Source of the DNA: Piper betle
Lineage: Eukaryota > Streptophyta > Magnoliopsida > Piperales > Piperaceae
Assembly (NCBI GenBank): GCA_033002965.1
Contig: JAURVB010012928.1
Location: 1-64,000, forward strand
Reading direction: 5' to 3'
Length of the DNA stretch: 64,000 nt
Below are positions 1 to 10,619 of the stretch, piece by piece (position 1 is the stretch's first letter; each line of letters starts with the position of its first letter). The translations under genes were made by a program, and so were the position numbers. The notes below the pieces were generated by a model that did not search any database, had not been told where the DNA came from, and worked only from the letters and a program-made list of their open reading frames with translations.

Positions 1-562
1 AGGAGCAATGAGGTCTTGTGCACACACATGTTAGATTTCTGAATGTTTAATATTGTATTATTATGTTATTATATTGTGAATGACATGATTAAATGTTTGA
101 GCATGATGATATGATGTGAATGAAATGCTAAGACACGATAACAGAATGCAAAAATATGATCAGAGTTGAGCAGCGGAAGCGTAGTGGGTTGAGACCCAAG
201 CTTCAGAATGAATTCATAATATGTTAGATTTTGTGTGAATGAAATCATAGATGCATGTGTGTATATATATATATATATATTATTTTGACAGGGTGGGCCC
301 ATAATTGCACTTTTAGGGGAGACCCTGACGGTTTTATTTCAGGATTTTTACCGTAATTGTAATGATGTGAAAATTGGTTGCATGTCATCCATGTAGTATC
401 ATGTTAGGGTTTTATGAATTTATCCATGCATGACAAGTCGTATCTACATCTTAAGACGCCGAGATTGGATCCGTATGAGTTAGGTTCGGGTTAGCCGACC
501 TAACCGGGGCTGGTAACATGCCGGTTCGGTTCACGAGTGTGAACCGGATTTGGGGTGTTACA
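1..562 (+). mobile_element. 3' part of a ~2.9-kb solo-LTR family member (copy E)
   Basis: This stretch matches the last ~520 bases of the complete LTR at 48108-51019; for example, the segment starting GGAGCAATGAGGTCTTGTGC recurs near 50503. It ends in GGGTGTTACA at 562, as the other copies do. The rest of the element lies before the window, so no target-site duplication can be checked; the five bases after the end are GATGA. It contains a short (TA)n run near 261-281 and no coding region. The family looks like long LTRs of a Ty3/gypsy element, but no internal coding domain is attached. Confidence 0.8.
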
Positions 563-1918
563 GATGAAGTATATAAACTTGGGCCATCAATAAAACTTGT
601 CGATCCATCATACTCACCATTTGGTTGTTCACCTTGGCATGGCTCATTATAGTCTTCCAATTCCTGGAATTCTTGGCCTATCTTCTTGTAAAATTTCTAG
701 CCTATGATTTTACAACCGTGAATCTTCATTCCCATCTTCAATTTCTTCTATATGATTGTTAACTTCTATAAACGCTCTTTTGTACTCTATAGTGCAAAGA
801 AAAAAAGTAATATCTATCAAATGACAATGACAATTGTACGATAAATCAAAATGCAAAATATAGAACGATACACAATTAGTAAATTTATGATTTTGTCATT
901 GTAGAAAATAATGATAGAAAATAAAGACAAAGAACAGTCATTAAAAATTATTAGTTGGACAAGTAGATTAAAAAACAAGAGATGATGTACATATATAGCC
1001 GCAAAACTATTTTTTTATTTCAAGCTTTCAGAAAAGAATTGTTTCCTACATATTATTTGAGCCAAGAATGTAAATTAGAAAAAATTGTTTCCCGCTCATA
1101 CCAATTTACAAGCTGGGAATCAATATATCACCTTGACACATTTGTACCCATTAGATCGTGGGTATAGAAGTCAAAGACTAATGGAATGAGATATAGTGAT
1201 ATAGTAGCAAAGGTCTCAATTTTATTGAAAGTGAAATAAAATTAATGACTGAAAGTAAATATTAACTTCTGTGCAATAGAAATCCAAGATGAACTATTGG
1301 ACTTAAAAAACCCAACTTTGACTTACAAACTCCTGTTGTTGCTGATCTGTTAGCCGTCGTCCACTTTGTTGCTGCTCTGTTATTGCAGACCAGACCAAGG
1401 ACATAATAAAACAGAGAGATTACCTAAAAAAAAGAAAAAGAAAAGAGAGAGATTACACCACGAAGATAAAGATATTTTTTACCTTACGCAGCGGTATCAA
1501 TCTAGTCATCTAGAACAAAACACGAATGAGTTATGATTTTGGGCATTAAAAAGAAAAAAAAGCTATGAGTTTTAGACAGTGGTAGAGGAGGAAGAACATG
1601 GTCGCGTCGGAGGTGCTTCTAAGAAGGAAAGAACGCGGGAGTAGCAGTAGGAGATGAATTTTTACCATTAAATTTGAACCATTTATTTGCCATCTAAGGG
1701 CTTGAACCATTGAATTTTTACCATCTGTGGCTGTATTGCAATCTGCAATACAAGAATCCTTTTCCGATTTGTTGAGCTAACAAGCTTGCGCGAAACTTGT
1801 CACTAATTTCAACCGGAAGAATAAGTTCAAAATAATATCTAGTCCTTCTAGATTGAAATAGGTCAAATACAAAAATACTTAATTAGCCAGAATAGATGGG
1901 TCCTCCTGTTGTAGAGCA
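563..1918. other. intergenic DNA, nothing recognised
   Basis: AT-rich sequence with only short chance open frames. No domain, RNA gene or clear repeat was recognised. Confidence 0.5.
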
Positions 1919-2159
1919 TCAAGAAAGTAGACATGTAAAAGGATTCATCTTTTGAATATAAGGACTGAATATACGATAAGAATTCTTTGGAGTATTAGGT
2001 TTGGAATCATCATCGTGATCAAAATCATAATTTTTGTACATAGGAAGAAAGATAAGCTTGCCTTTTCTATTACCTATCATTATACCTCGGCAAAAATTCT
2101 CAAGTAAGAAAATCAAGAAGCGTGTTAGTATTACCTTTAATAAATTAACGAGCAAAAAT

Positions 2160-2640
2160 ATATTTAAAAGCTAAGTTTTTAACATCTTTTTCTAATATAT
2201 CCTTTGCAATTTTACAATTTATTCTTAATAAGAATTTTTAATTAAGAAAATCATTCTGAAATTTTAATATACAATTAACAATACTTAACATCTCTTTCTT
2301 AATAGTAGAATATTTTACTTGGTCTGGATTCCACAATCCATAATTATATCTTATAATAAAATTTTTATTATTTAAGATTTAATTAAAAATACCCCCATAT
2401 CCTAGATCAGATGCATCAGTTTCTACTATCTTTAAAGAGGTAGGATTAGCTAAAGATAAACAAGAAAGATATGTTAACTTTATTTTTGATATTTTGAACA
2501 ACTTTAGTATGAACAACTGTCCATGGTGGAGGATTTTTCTTTAATCTCTGCCATTAAAGTTTACAATCTTTGACTAATTCTTCATAGAAATCTGATACAT
2601 AATTCAAACTACCTAAAAATTGTTATAATTGATTTTTATC
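2160..2640 (-). pseudogene. pararetroviral RNase H fragment
   Basis: Downstream of the RT remnant on the minus strand, broken frames give an ETDASD motif (the first catalytic Asp of retroviral-type RNase H) followed by a stretch containing KDVKNLAFKYIFAR, as seen at the end of plant pararetroviral RNase H domains. Stops and frameshifts interrupt it. The open frame at 1919-2155 follows and may be the last part of the polyprotein; I could not assign a domain to it. Confidence 0.65.
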
Positions 2641-2692
2641 TAATAATTCATCTGGAAATTTAGATGAAAATTCAATAACTATTTGAATAGGT

Positions 2693-3250
2693 TTAATATA
2701 ACATTTTTTCTATATCATGACCTAAATATCTAATTTTAGACTGTACTAAGACCATCTTCTTTTTAGATAAAACTATACTATTTATCTTAGCAATCTTATA
2801 AAATTGATTCAAGTGTTTAAAATGTTGATCTAAGTTATTAGAATAGATTAAAACATCATCAATATACACAATTATATATTCTATATACGGATTAAATATA
2901 TCATTCATTATTTTTTGAAAGTCTGAAGGAGCATTTTTTAAGCCAAATGACATTACATTTCATTCGTATTGACCAAAGGGAACATTAAATGTTGTTTTAT
3001 ATCTATTTTTTTCATTAATCTGGATTTGCCAAAATCCAGATTTTAAATCAAACTTACTAAACACCTAAGCATTATATAATCTTTTTAATAAATCCTATTT
3101 ATTAGGAATAGGATATCTTATCTATTTTAAAACTTTATTTAAAGGTTTATAATTGATAACTAACCTTGGAACACCTCTTTCTATTTCAGATGCCTTATAT
3201 ACATAGAAAGCCGAACAGGATCAAAGAGGATTTACTAGGTCTAATTAATT
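2693..3250 (-). pseudogene. pararetroviral reverse transcriptase fragment
   Basis: The 86-residue open part at 2693-2953 contains SFGLKNAPSDFQ and the catalytic YIDDVL motif, which are diagnostic of Ty3/Caulimoviridae reverse transcriptases. Upstream (about 2954-3250) the frame is interrupted by several stops, but the recognisable text continues, including a QYE tract just before the Met. The aspartate pair of the active site is still present although the gene cannot be translated as a whole. Homology to gypsy elements is possible, but the flanking coat-like sequence favours a pararetrovirus. Confidence 0.85.
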
Positions 3251-3839
3251 TATTATCTAATAAAATTGTCATTTCCTATTGACAATATTCAACTAATTCT
3301 TTACTCATTTGAATTGGTCTAGCCTTTGTAGGTATTTAGGATTCATGAAATGTATTCATAAGTAAGAGTAATTTCATTGTGTTTTCTATCCCAAAAAGCA
3401 CTAAGAAGTTCACTACATAAATCATTTTCAAATATATTTTTAATATGATTAATTTTATCTAAAATTTATTTAGATTACATCTTTTCTCCAGAGTTAAACT
3501 TCTAACTTCTTTGTAAAAAATTTATATATTTATTTTTTTGAAATGATTTTTCTTTTAAATTTGATATTAATATTTTATGTGCAAGAAATTCTAGATTAAA
3601 AGTAATTTCCTTACCTTTGAATCTAGTATAGATCTAAGTATCATCAATAGTAAAAGGTTCAATTATTGTAGTAAAGGGATTTCCTAGAATCACTTATGTC
3701 CCTGTATCTTAAACTAATATGAAAGTTAAATATAAACATGTATTATTTATACAAACAACTACACGGGGTAATTTATATTTAATTTTTAATCTTTGATCAT
3801 TTACAGTAGATAAAGCCTGTTTAGTTTTCTTATAATAAC

Positions 3840-3910
3840 AAGTAGGAATTAATCCTTTCTGATTACATTTCTATCAACTCCAATGTCAACTAAAGCTAAG
3901 GTTTCTAACG
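3840..3910 (-). pseudogene. retropepsin-like protease site, mutated
   Basis: The minus strand reads LALVDIGVDRNVI before a stop. The position and context are those of the aspartic-protease active site of retroelements, where D-T/S-G-A is expected. The Asp and Gly remain, but the second and fourth residues are changed, so this copy would not be catalytic even if translated. Confidence 0.6.
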
Positions 3911-4569
3911 TAAATTTCTTATCAAGAATTATTTTAATTTTTAATATATATTTCCTAGAAATAGTTTGCTCAATGACATTTAAATATTCTTGATTATTAG
4001 AAGTTTCACCAACTTGGAATTCTGAATCTTCAAAAAATTTAAATCTTCATCATTATCAAATTCATTATCTTTATTTCCATTTATTAATTCTAATATTTCT
4101 ACACTTTTTCTTAATTTTATTACTTCTAATTTTAGTACATTTATTTCATGACAAAGGTCTTGTACAGTAATAGGTTTTTCTTTTTTCATTCTATCTAAAA
4201 CATTTGTCATAGAATAAGAAGGATGAACTATAGCTTCCATTTTAGGTTCTAATTTCTTTTATCTGGTAGAAGCTATGACCTTTTCTATTAAAGCCCTTTG
4301 TTGGGTTTTATCCTGCATATTATCAATGATATCTAATAATAATAATTCTTGTGCATTAATTACATTAATACTTAAGTTATTGAATACATTATAAGTATCA
4401 TAAATATCATTACATTCACAATCAGAAGATGTAGAATTAGAATCTATGTGTGCATAATCTGATTCATTTATTTCTAACGCCTCATATTCTGATGTATTAC
4501 TTAAGTCTTTTAATAAAGTGAATAAACATTTCATTTTCTTGATCAAGAATATTTAATTCTTTAATTCTT

Positions 4570-4815
4570 TTGCATAATTTACATTGGTTTCCTATATGTC
4601 TAGACTAACCATAGTCCCAACATACAAATGGTCTAGTTTTACTAGGTTTCTTTTGAAGTTTTCTAGTAATTACTTTTTTACCTTTATCTTTAATTTCTTT
4701 TTTAACTCTAGGTTTTAACCTTCTTCGTATAAAGGGTTTTTTATTAAATTTTTTTGGTTTAGGTGGAATAATTAGAGAAATGTGGGTTCCAAATTGTTTA
4801 CAAAATTCACCCAAT
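4570..4815 (-). pseudogene. coat-protein C-terminal region with broken zinc knuckle
   Basis: A strongly basic tract (many Lys/Arg, e.g. KPFIRRRLKPRVKKEIK) is followed by CWDYG, a stop codon, then SRHIGNQC. The spacing fits a CCHC knuckle (C-x2-C-x4-H-x4-C) in which the second Cys has become Tyr and a stop falls inside the motif. A basic tract plus CCHC box is typical of the nucleic-acid-binding end of Caulimoviridae coat proteins. Confidence 0.7.
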
Positions 4816-5010
4816 TCGGTCTTTCCTAATAATTTTTGTTTTTAGCTAGTTTTTTAGATTTGAGTTATTATATAAGCTTAAAGCTTCTATTACTACCTCA
4901 CTATTTAATTTATTGAAAGTAAATGATCCATATAATATTATTCCATTATTTTGATTTCTTAATTTAGTTCTAACTCTTTTTGCAAATAAAGGAGGTCATC
5001 CAGCTAAAAA

Positions 5011-5555
5011 AAAAATTTCCAAAAAATATAATGATATTTAATTATATCTTATCATTGTTTAAAGGCTAGCTATATAATTTTATAAATTATATTTATCCGT
5101 AATAAGTGAAAAGCATTGTGAAGGCTTTATTTGCAAGTAAATATTTATTTCATATTATTAGATTTAAATGTAAATAAAAATTTGAAATAAAGATATTAAA
5201 GTTTTTAAAAAATATATAATAATTAATGAGTCACAAGAAAGAGAAGTATGCATCAATGAGAATCATGTGAATTTCTTGAAATTGGCAAACAAGGTTAAGT
5301 TTGAACTAGTAGAACTTAGCTTACTTTATTTCTATCGTACTCGGCCTAATATAACGGTGTAACGTTCCAGTCAGTTAATAAAAGAACCAGACCAAAGGCA
5401 ATCCTTAATATTAAATGGAACATGTGTACATCAATTCAAATGGGTAAGCAAATCAAACCATAACAGAGGCCAAGAAACGAAAATCTTGATAAAACTAGGC
5501 GAAGAATTTATATCTGACACTTATTTTAAGAACTACTCATTAATATTGTGCCATT
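5011..5555. other. AT-rich spacer
   Basis: No gene, RNA or repeat family recognised between the pararetroviral remnant and the tandem array. Confidence 0.5.
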
Positions 5556-6300
5556 AAAGGATTCGAAATAAATCCTGATTATAATAAAAATTAAAATAAA
5601 TTTTAATAATAATAGAAAAGTATTTAAAAGATTCAAAACAAATTTTAATTATATTAGAAAACTAATATTTTGTTAATAAAAAATGAAAAGATAATATTGT
5701 AAAATAATTAGATGATACATGACAAAACAAATCCTAATTACAATAGAAAAATATTAAAGACTTTAAAACAAATCTTAATTACAATAAAAAAGTAATTTTT
5801 TTATTAATAGAAAATAAAGAATCATATTGTAAAATAATTAGATGACATATGATAGCACACATGACAAAATAAATCCTAATTACAATAGATAAGTATTAAG
5901 AATTTGAAACAAATTTTAATTACAATGAAAAAGTAAAATTTTTACTTATAAAAAATGAAAAATGATATTATAAAATAATTAAATGGCACGTAGCAATGTC
6001 TAATATTGTAAAATAATTAGATGACATTTGACAAAAAAATCTTAATTATAATAAAAAAATATTAAAGTAGTCGAAATAAATCTTAATTCCAACAAAAATA
6101 AAATAATTTTTTTATTAGCAGAAAATAAAGAATAATATTATAAAATAATTAGATGACACGTGGTAGCATATATGACAAAATAAATCCTAATCACAATAAA
6201 AATATATTAATGAATTTAAAATAAATCTTAATTATAAAAATAAAATAAAATTTTTATTAATAAAAATAAAAAAAAATAATATGATAAAATAATTAGAGGA
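5556..6300. repeat. ~135-bp AT-rich tandem array, about 5.5 units
   Basis: A recurring anchor, TATTGTAAAATAATTAGATGA (with variants), begins near 5694, 5826, 5965/6003, 6135 and 6277, giving periods of about 132-142 bases. Each unit continues with CATGACAAAATAAATCCTAA and then an A-rich tract with TTTTTTTATTAATAGAAAAT. Units have diverged by point changes and small indels; one carries a ~38-base internal duplication (5965/6003). No coding potential. Confidence 0.8.
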
Positions 6301-8540
6301 TGCGTAGTTATAAATCCTCTTGTGTTTTTTACTGTTTTATATATTAATATGGATACATCACGTTACCTTGCCTTGTGCTTTACGGTCCAAGTTCAAATAG
6401 TATATTGCACATAACATAGTCAGCTTAACTAAAAGGTTGAAAGAGTGATAAATCTTTACATGGTCAGCATAAGACCATACAATCTGAACTAAAATCCATG
6501 CCAATTATGTGATTGCTGAGGGGGCCTTCTTTTGTTAGGTTCTAATGTATTTTGTTTTTACTCAAAAATAATTTGTTTATTGTTGTTTGATATATGGCCA
6601 TAAATACGAGTGTATGAAATTATAAATTATGGTGACGTTGACCATAGCTTAAAGTTAGGTGGACATAACTTGTGATTAAAAAGATGGATGATATAGGATC
6701 CTTATAGCCCAAGGTGGATATGTTATCCATGTTAAAAACCAACAATTGAAGAAGAAAAAAAATTTACTACCAAAAAAAAGGGATAATTATTTTTAATATT
6801 ACCAGGGGTGGGAGAAATAAAGCAAACTACCAAGAAAGTAAAATTTTATTATAATGATACAATTATCATTGGGATAGGTTTAAAATAAACAAAAATTAAA
6901 ATAACCCAACTCAAAATTATTATAATAAATAATAAATAATAAATAATTATTTTTACTCAATAGTGACAGCCCCTTAGCTAGCTAGGTTAGGGGCAACGGG
7001 ATCTTATTGCTCATAGGTTGGGCACACTCAAATCTGGTTGCATTGGCCTTGGACGGCCGGATTTGACATTGGCCAATGGAGGTTAGAGTTAGTTGTTCTC
7101 AACCTTGGGTGGCCATTGCCCAAATCAAAGGTCGGTCGTTGCTAAAATTAAGGGTTGGCCCGAGATCAAGGAGTAGCGTGGTTGACCCCTCCTAGGCCAA
7201 GGAGTAGTCAAGTCCAAGTCCTAAATTTTTATAATTTTGGGTTTAATTTGTTTTAACTTTTTAAATGAGGGTAATTTATATAATTTTTATCTAGTAATTA
7301 GTCTTATTTTTCCTAATAATATAAAAAAATTATTATCCGTATTCTATTAAAAACTCACAATACTTGTCCCTCTTAAAAGTCAATATAATTATATAAGTAT
7401 ATGACCATGAGATGATGAGATGAGAGAATACATAATTGATTTGTTGATCATTAGTTGATGGCTCTGAAAAGTCGTAAAATTAAAGAAATTTTTTGTGCAC
7501 CATCCAAATTTTCTCCAATTTCCCCACTTTAATTTTGATTAGCTCAAACAAATTGATATATAAATATGATCCAAGGTGCTCCTTAAATAACTCAATCAAA
7601 ATTATGGTAGAAAAAAATGGGGAAAATTCTAATAGTGTATGGAACATTACACTAAAAATTATCATGTTGAAAGATTAAATTATTGTTTAAGCCTTATTAC
7701 GGGTTTATTTCTTTTGATAGATTAGGAAAGAAAGAAATAAATAAGGATTCAAGAATGAAAAAGAAACAAGAAAAATAAAATTAATTTTCCAATCATTTTA
7801 TATCACTTGTTTGGTTAGAATGAAACGAAAATCTGAAAAACAACATCCTCACTTCCATCATTTTCTTACATTTTTCATGGGAAAATAATTTGTGAAAATG
7901 TTTTCTAACATGTTGGAAAATAATTTTTTTCCTCCAGTTTCTCCCAAACCAAATAAGTAAAATGTAGAAAAAATACATTTTTCGTACATTTCTTTCTCTT
8001 TCTCACAATGCAAACTGGCTTTAATGTTAAAAGATTTACGGCGACTTCCACAAATAGGGTTATAACTGGTGTGGTTAAGGTAGGGTCGAAGGCTTTTATC
8101 ATTATTATTTATTATTATTTTGACAATTTATTATTATTATATAATTTACTATTTTTCTAACTGGATCTTTTGTTGTTGATTTTTAACGATTTTAACTATT
8201 GGTTAATGGGTAATAGTTGATAAATTTTGATTAGAGCCTGACAACATAAAACTCATGCTAAGATCATAAATTAAACATCAATTGTACTATAAAGTTACAT
8301 TAAACATATTAATAATAATATTTTTTGTTTTTATATACCAATAACATTAAACTTTTAATATAAAAAATAAACAACCATTTCAGCAAAATGATAAATCGGT
8401 AAAACGATCATAGTAAGCTTCTGTGTTACCGTTTTAAAATGAAAGTGGTGTAGTTGAATTTATCATTTTTTTATTTTTTAAATTATAAAAAATACATAAC
8501 TATTTTATTTAAATTTAATTCCAAAATGACAGGTAAAACC
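6301..8540. other. AT-rich intergenic DNA, no gene
   Basis: Mostly AT-rich. A less AT-rich patch at about 6965-7215 and an (ATT)n-like tract at about 8100-8140 stand out. Short open frames around 7480-8100 overlap on both strands and show no recognisable domain; they are best treated as chance frames. Confidence 0.5.
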
Positions 8541-8545
8541 GTAAA

Positions 8546-8566
8546 TGGGCTGACCATCGATGGGCA
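8546..8566 (+). promoter_or_regulatory. two site-II-like motifs upstream of the phosphodiesterase pseudogene
   Basis: TGGGCT at 8546-8551 and TGGGCA at 8561-8566 lie about 150 bases before the former start codon. TGGGCY (site II) elements are TCP-factor targets in many plant housekeeping promoters. The first matches and the second is a near match. They may be a relic of the ancestral promoter. Confidence 0.4.
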
Positions 8567-8706
8567 TATTCTCTATTCCAATTAAGCCAATCTCTGGAGA
8601 CTCCTCACTTTTCACCGACGAGGGCACTTGCGTAATACGACCGCCTCCCCGTTTTCGTCAAAAACGCCGTTTCGCCACCCCCAACCACGTTCTGCCGGCG
8701 GGTTCG

Positions 8707-10072
8707 ATGGCGACGGCAGTGTACGCGGTGTGGGCGGCGGCGCAGGAGCCCCTCAAGCCCAGACTCGCGGCTCTCATGGAGAAGTCTGCGACGAGTTTGG
8801 CGGCCCGGCGTTCGAGCCCACGTGACCGTCGTCGGCGCCATCCGGCCCTCGGAGGCTGACGCCCGCCGGCGGCTTAGCTCAGTCTGCAAAGATATACGCC
8901 CGTACACAGTTCGGTTCGCCGGCGTGGCGAAGGGAGCCTTCTTCTAATAGTGCGTCTTCCTCCTCGTTGAGCCCAATTCAGAGGTGGGTAATGATCTTTC
9001 TTGATCGTTCATTTGTCGGTAAAATTTTGAAGTTTCAGAGGTGGTGGAGGCAAGTGCAAATACGAGCACCCATTTTGGATTCAGAAGCTCAACTCGTGAG
9101 TTTGTTATTATTATTTTTAAAAATCTTTATGCTGTTTCTTTTTTTGTTTTAACCATGATATTCCTTTTGTTTTTTTGGTTATAAAGTTTTAAATTTTTTG
9201 CCACTAGGATTTATCTAATTGAGCTGTTTACTTGAAAGTTCAAATATTTGAATATTATTTCGATCACCATGATAAAGTTGAAGCTATTAGATATTTGGTT
9301 AAATCGAATTTAACTGGATTTTAAAATTATAAATAAAATATTATATTAAATATTAAAAATATTTTTTGTGATTAATATTAACTAAATATTAATGAAATAC
9401 TGTAATTTTTTAAAAAAATCGAATTCTAAAAAAAATCAAATATGAATTAAAATAGTGTAAAAGGTCCAAATTGTATTAAGTTTTAATAAGGTAAATTGTG
9501 CTACCGGATAAAGCCAGTAAACATAATACAATATTTACAACTATGTTTTTTAATTTATATTTTTACGGCATTTAAAACTAGGCTTGAAATAGAGAAAAAC
9601 AAGATTGCTAAAATTTGAGTTTAGAACGATTAGCTTGCTATCTATTGGCATTGATTTCAATTAGAGCTCACCCAGTAAAAAGAAGATTGTAGGATTTGCG
9701 CTTGGCTTGCATTTGGAATCGTATCAACTACTGTTTGAACCCATAGAACAATAAAATTAGGATGTACAACTATTAGCTTACTTCTCTTTTGATATTGACG
9801 ATTACTAGAATTCACTTTGCTTTTAGAACTGGCATATATGCTAGTAGCGATGGATATTAGGCGAAGTTGGTTTGTGATTGCAGCGTACATGCCGCACTTG
9901 AGCCTTCTTTATGGTGATCTAAGCGATGATATGAAAGAGGTAGCCAAAGAGAGGGTGAATCAATTGGACCCAGAAATCTTAGACATTAGCTTCCAAGCCT
10001 TTACAAGACAGCACAGAAGACAAGTCTCTCAAGTCCTGGAAGAACGAAGATTGTGAGCTTACTGGTAATTAA
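8707..10072 (+). pseudogene. cyclic phosphodiesterase-like (2H phosphoesterase) pseudogene with introns
   Basis: The intact family hydrolyses ADP-ribose 1'',2''-cyclic phosphate from tRNA splicing and carries two H-x-[TS] motifs. Exon 1 (8707-8983) starts MATAVYAVWAAAQEP, then needs a frame change near 8777-8785 to reach FGGPAFEP, and another near 8817-8821 (one base short) to reach HVTVVGAIRPSEAD, the first HxT motif. Two adjacent stops (8945-8950) follow GAFF, where the family usually has Tyr-Gln before CV-LL. Exon 2 is 9041-9095. Exon 3 (9884-10072) reads YMPHLSLLYGDLSD, the second HxS motif, and shifts frame near 10000 before STEDKSLKSW. Intron positions are kept, so this is a duplicated gene that decayed, not a processed copy. 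GC falls sharply from exon 1 to exon 3. No intact parent is in the window. Confidence 0.85.
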
Positions 10073-10619
10073 ATTGTATATCGATAAGTGTAATGTTAAC
10101 CATGTATATTTTGTGAGAAGTTTCAACACTACGTAGAACCACTATGTTGAAGTCTTAAAAGTGTTTGGGAGCAGCGTTTGGTTACACGCTGATCTGCAAT
10201 GAATAATGATTCTGTTGCCTTCTATTGCCTGCGAGACCTTCCCCCTGTTTGCGAGGAGTGCAACACTGAGAGGACATATTCATCTCTTCCACAAGCAGAT
10301 GGCAAGCTCTCGGAGGTCTCTGTTCTACAATTTGTTCATTATAAGCAAATGCATGGGACAATAGTTGCCTTCCCCCACCACAAAATGAGCTCTTAATCGG
10401 GCTTTTCAAAGACCAATGCACATAACAAAAAGCTTCCAAATGCAAGAAACTTTCTAGGTCAAATTCAACATCAAGCAGTCTTAAGCTAAAAAAACTATGT
10501 AAAGAAGCTTCACTACCTTGCTAAAGGATGGCACAACCTATTGGATCGAACAGCCACTTGCCTATACGCTCAAAATGGATGCCTTGTGGAAGGTCCATTC
10601 ACTGATTGCCGACAGGGCA
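10073..10619. other. spacer between convergent 3' ends
   Basis: Separates the phosphodiesterase pseudogene (plus) from the B-box gene (minus); it should hold the B-box 3' UTR. No other feature recognised. Confidence 0.5.

Larger units (their letters stand above)
1919..5010 (-). mobile_element. degenerate endogenous pararetrovirus remnant (Caulimoviridae type)
   Basis: Read on the minus strand, fragments appear in pararetroviral order: the end of a coat-protein region with a zinc-knuckle remnant (about 4570-4815), a linker (3980-4546), a retropepsin-like site (about 3850-3905), reverse transcriptase (about 2690-3250) and RNase H (about 2160-2640). The reading frame is broken by many stops and frameshifts, and no movement-protein region is recognisable, so the copy is 5'-truncated and dead. 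The style of the RT and linker resembles petuvirus/florendovirus-like endogenous elements more than Ty3/gypsy, because a coat-protein-like basic tract precedes the zinc knuckle. There is no LTR on either side. It is very AT-rich, like its surroundings, which suggests an old insertion. Confidence 0.8.
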
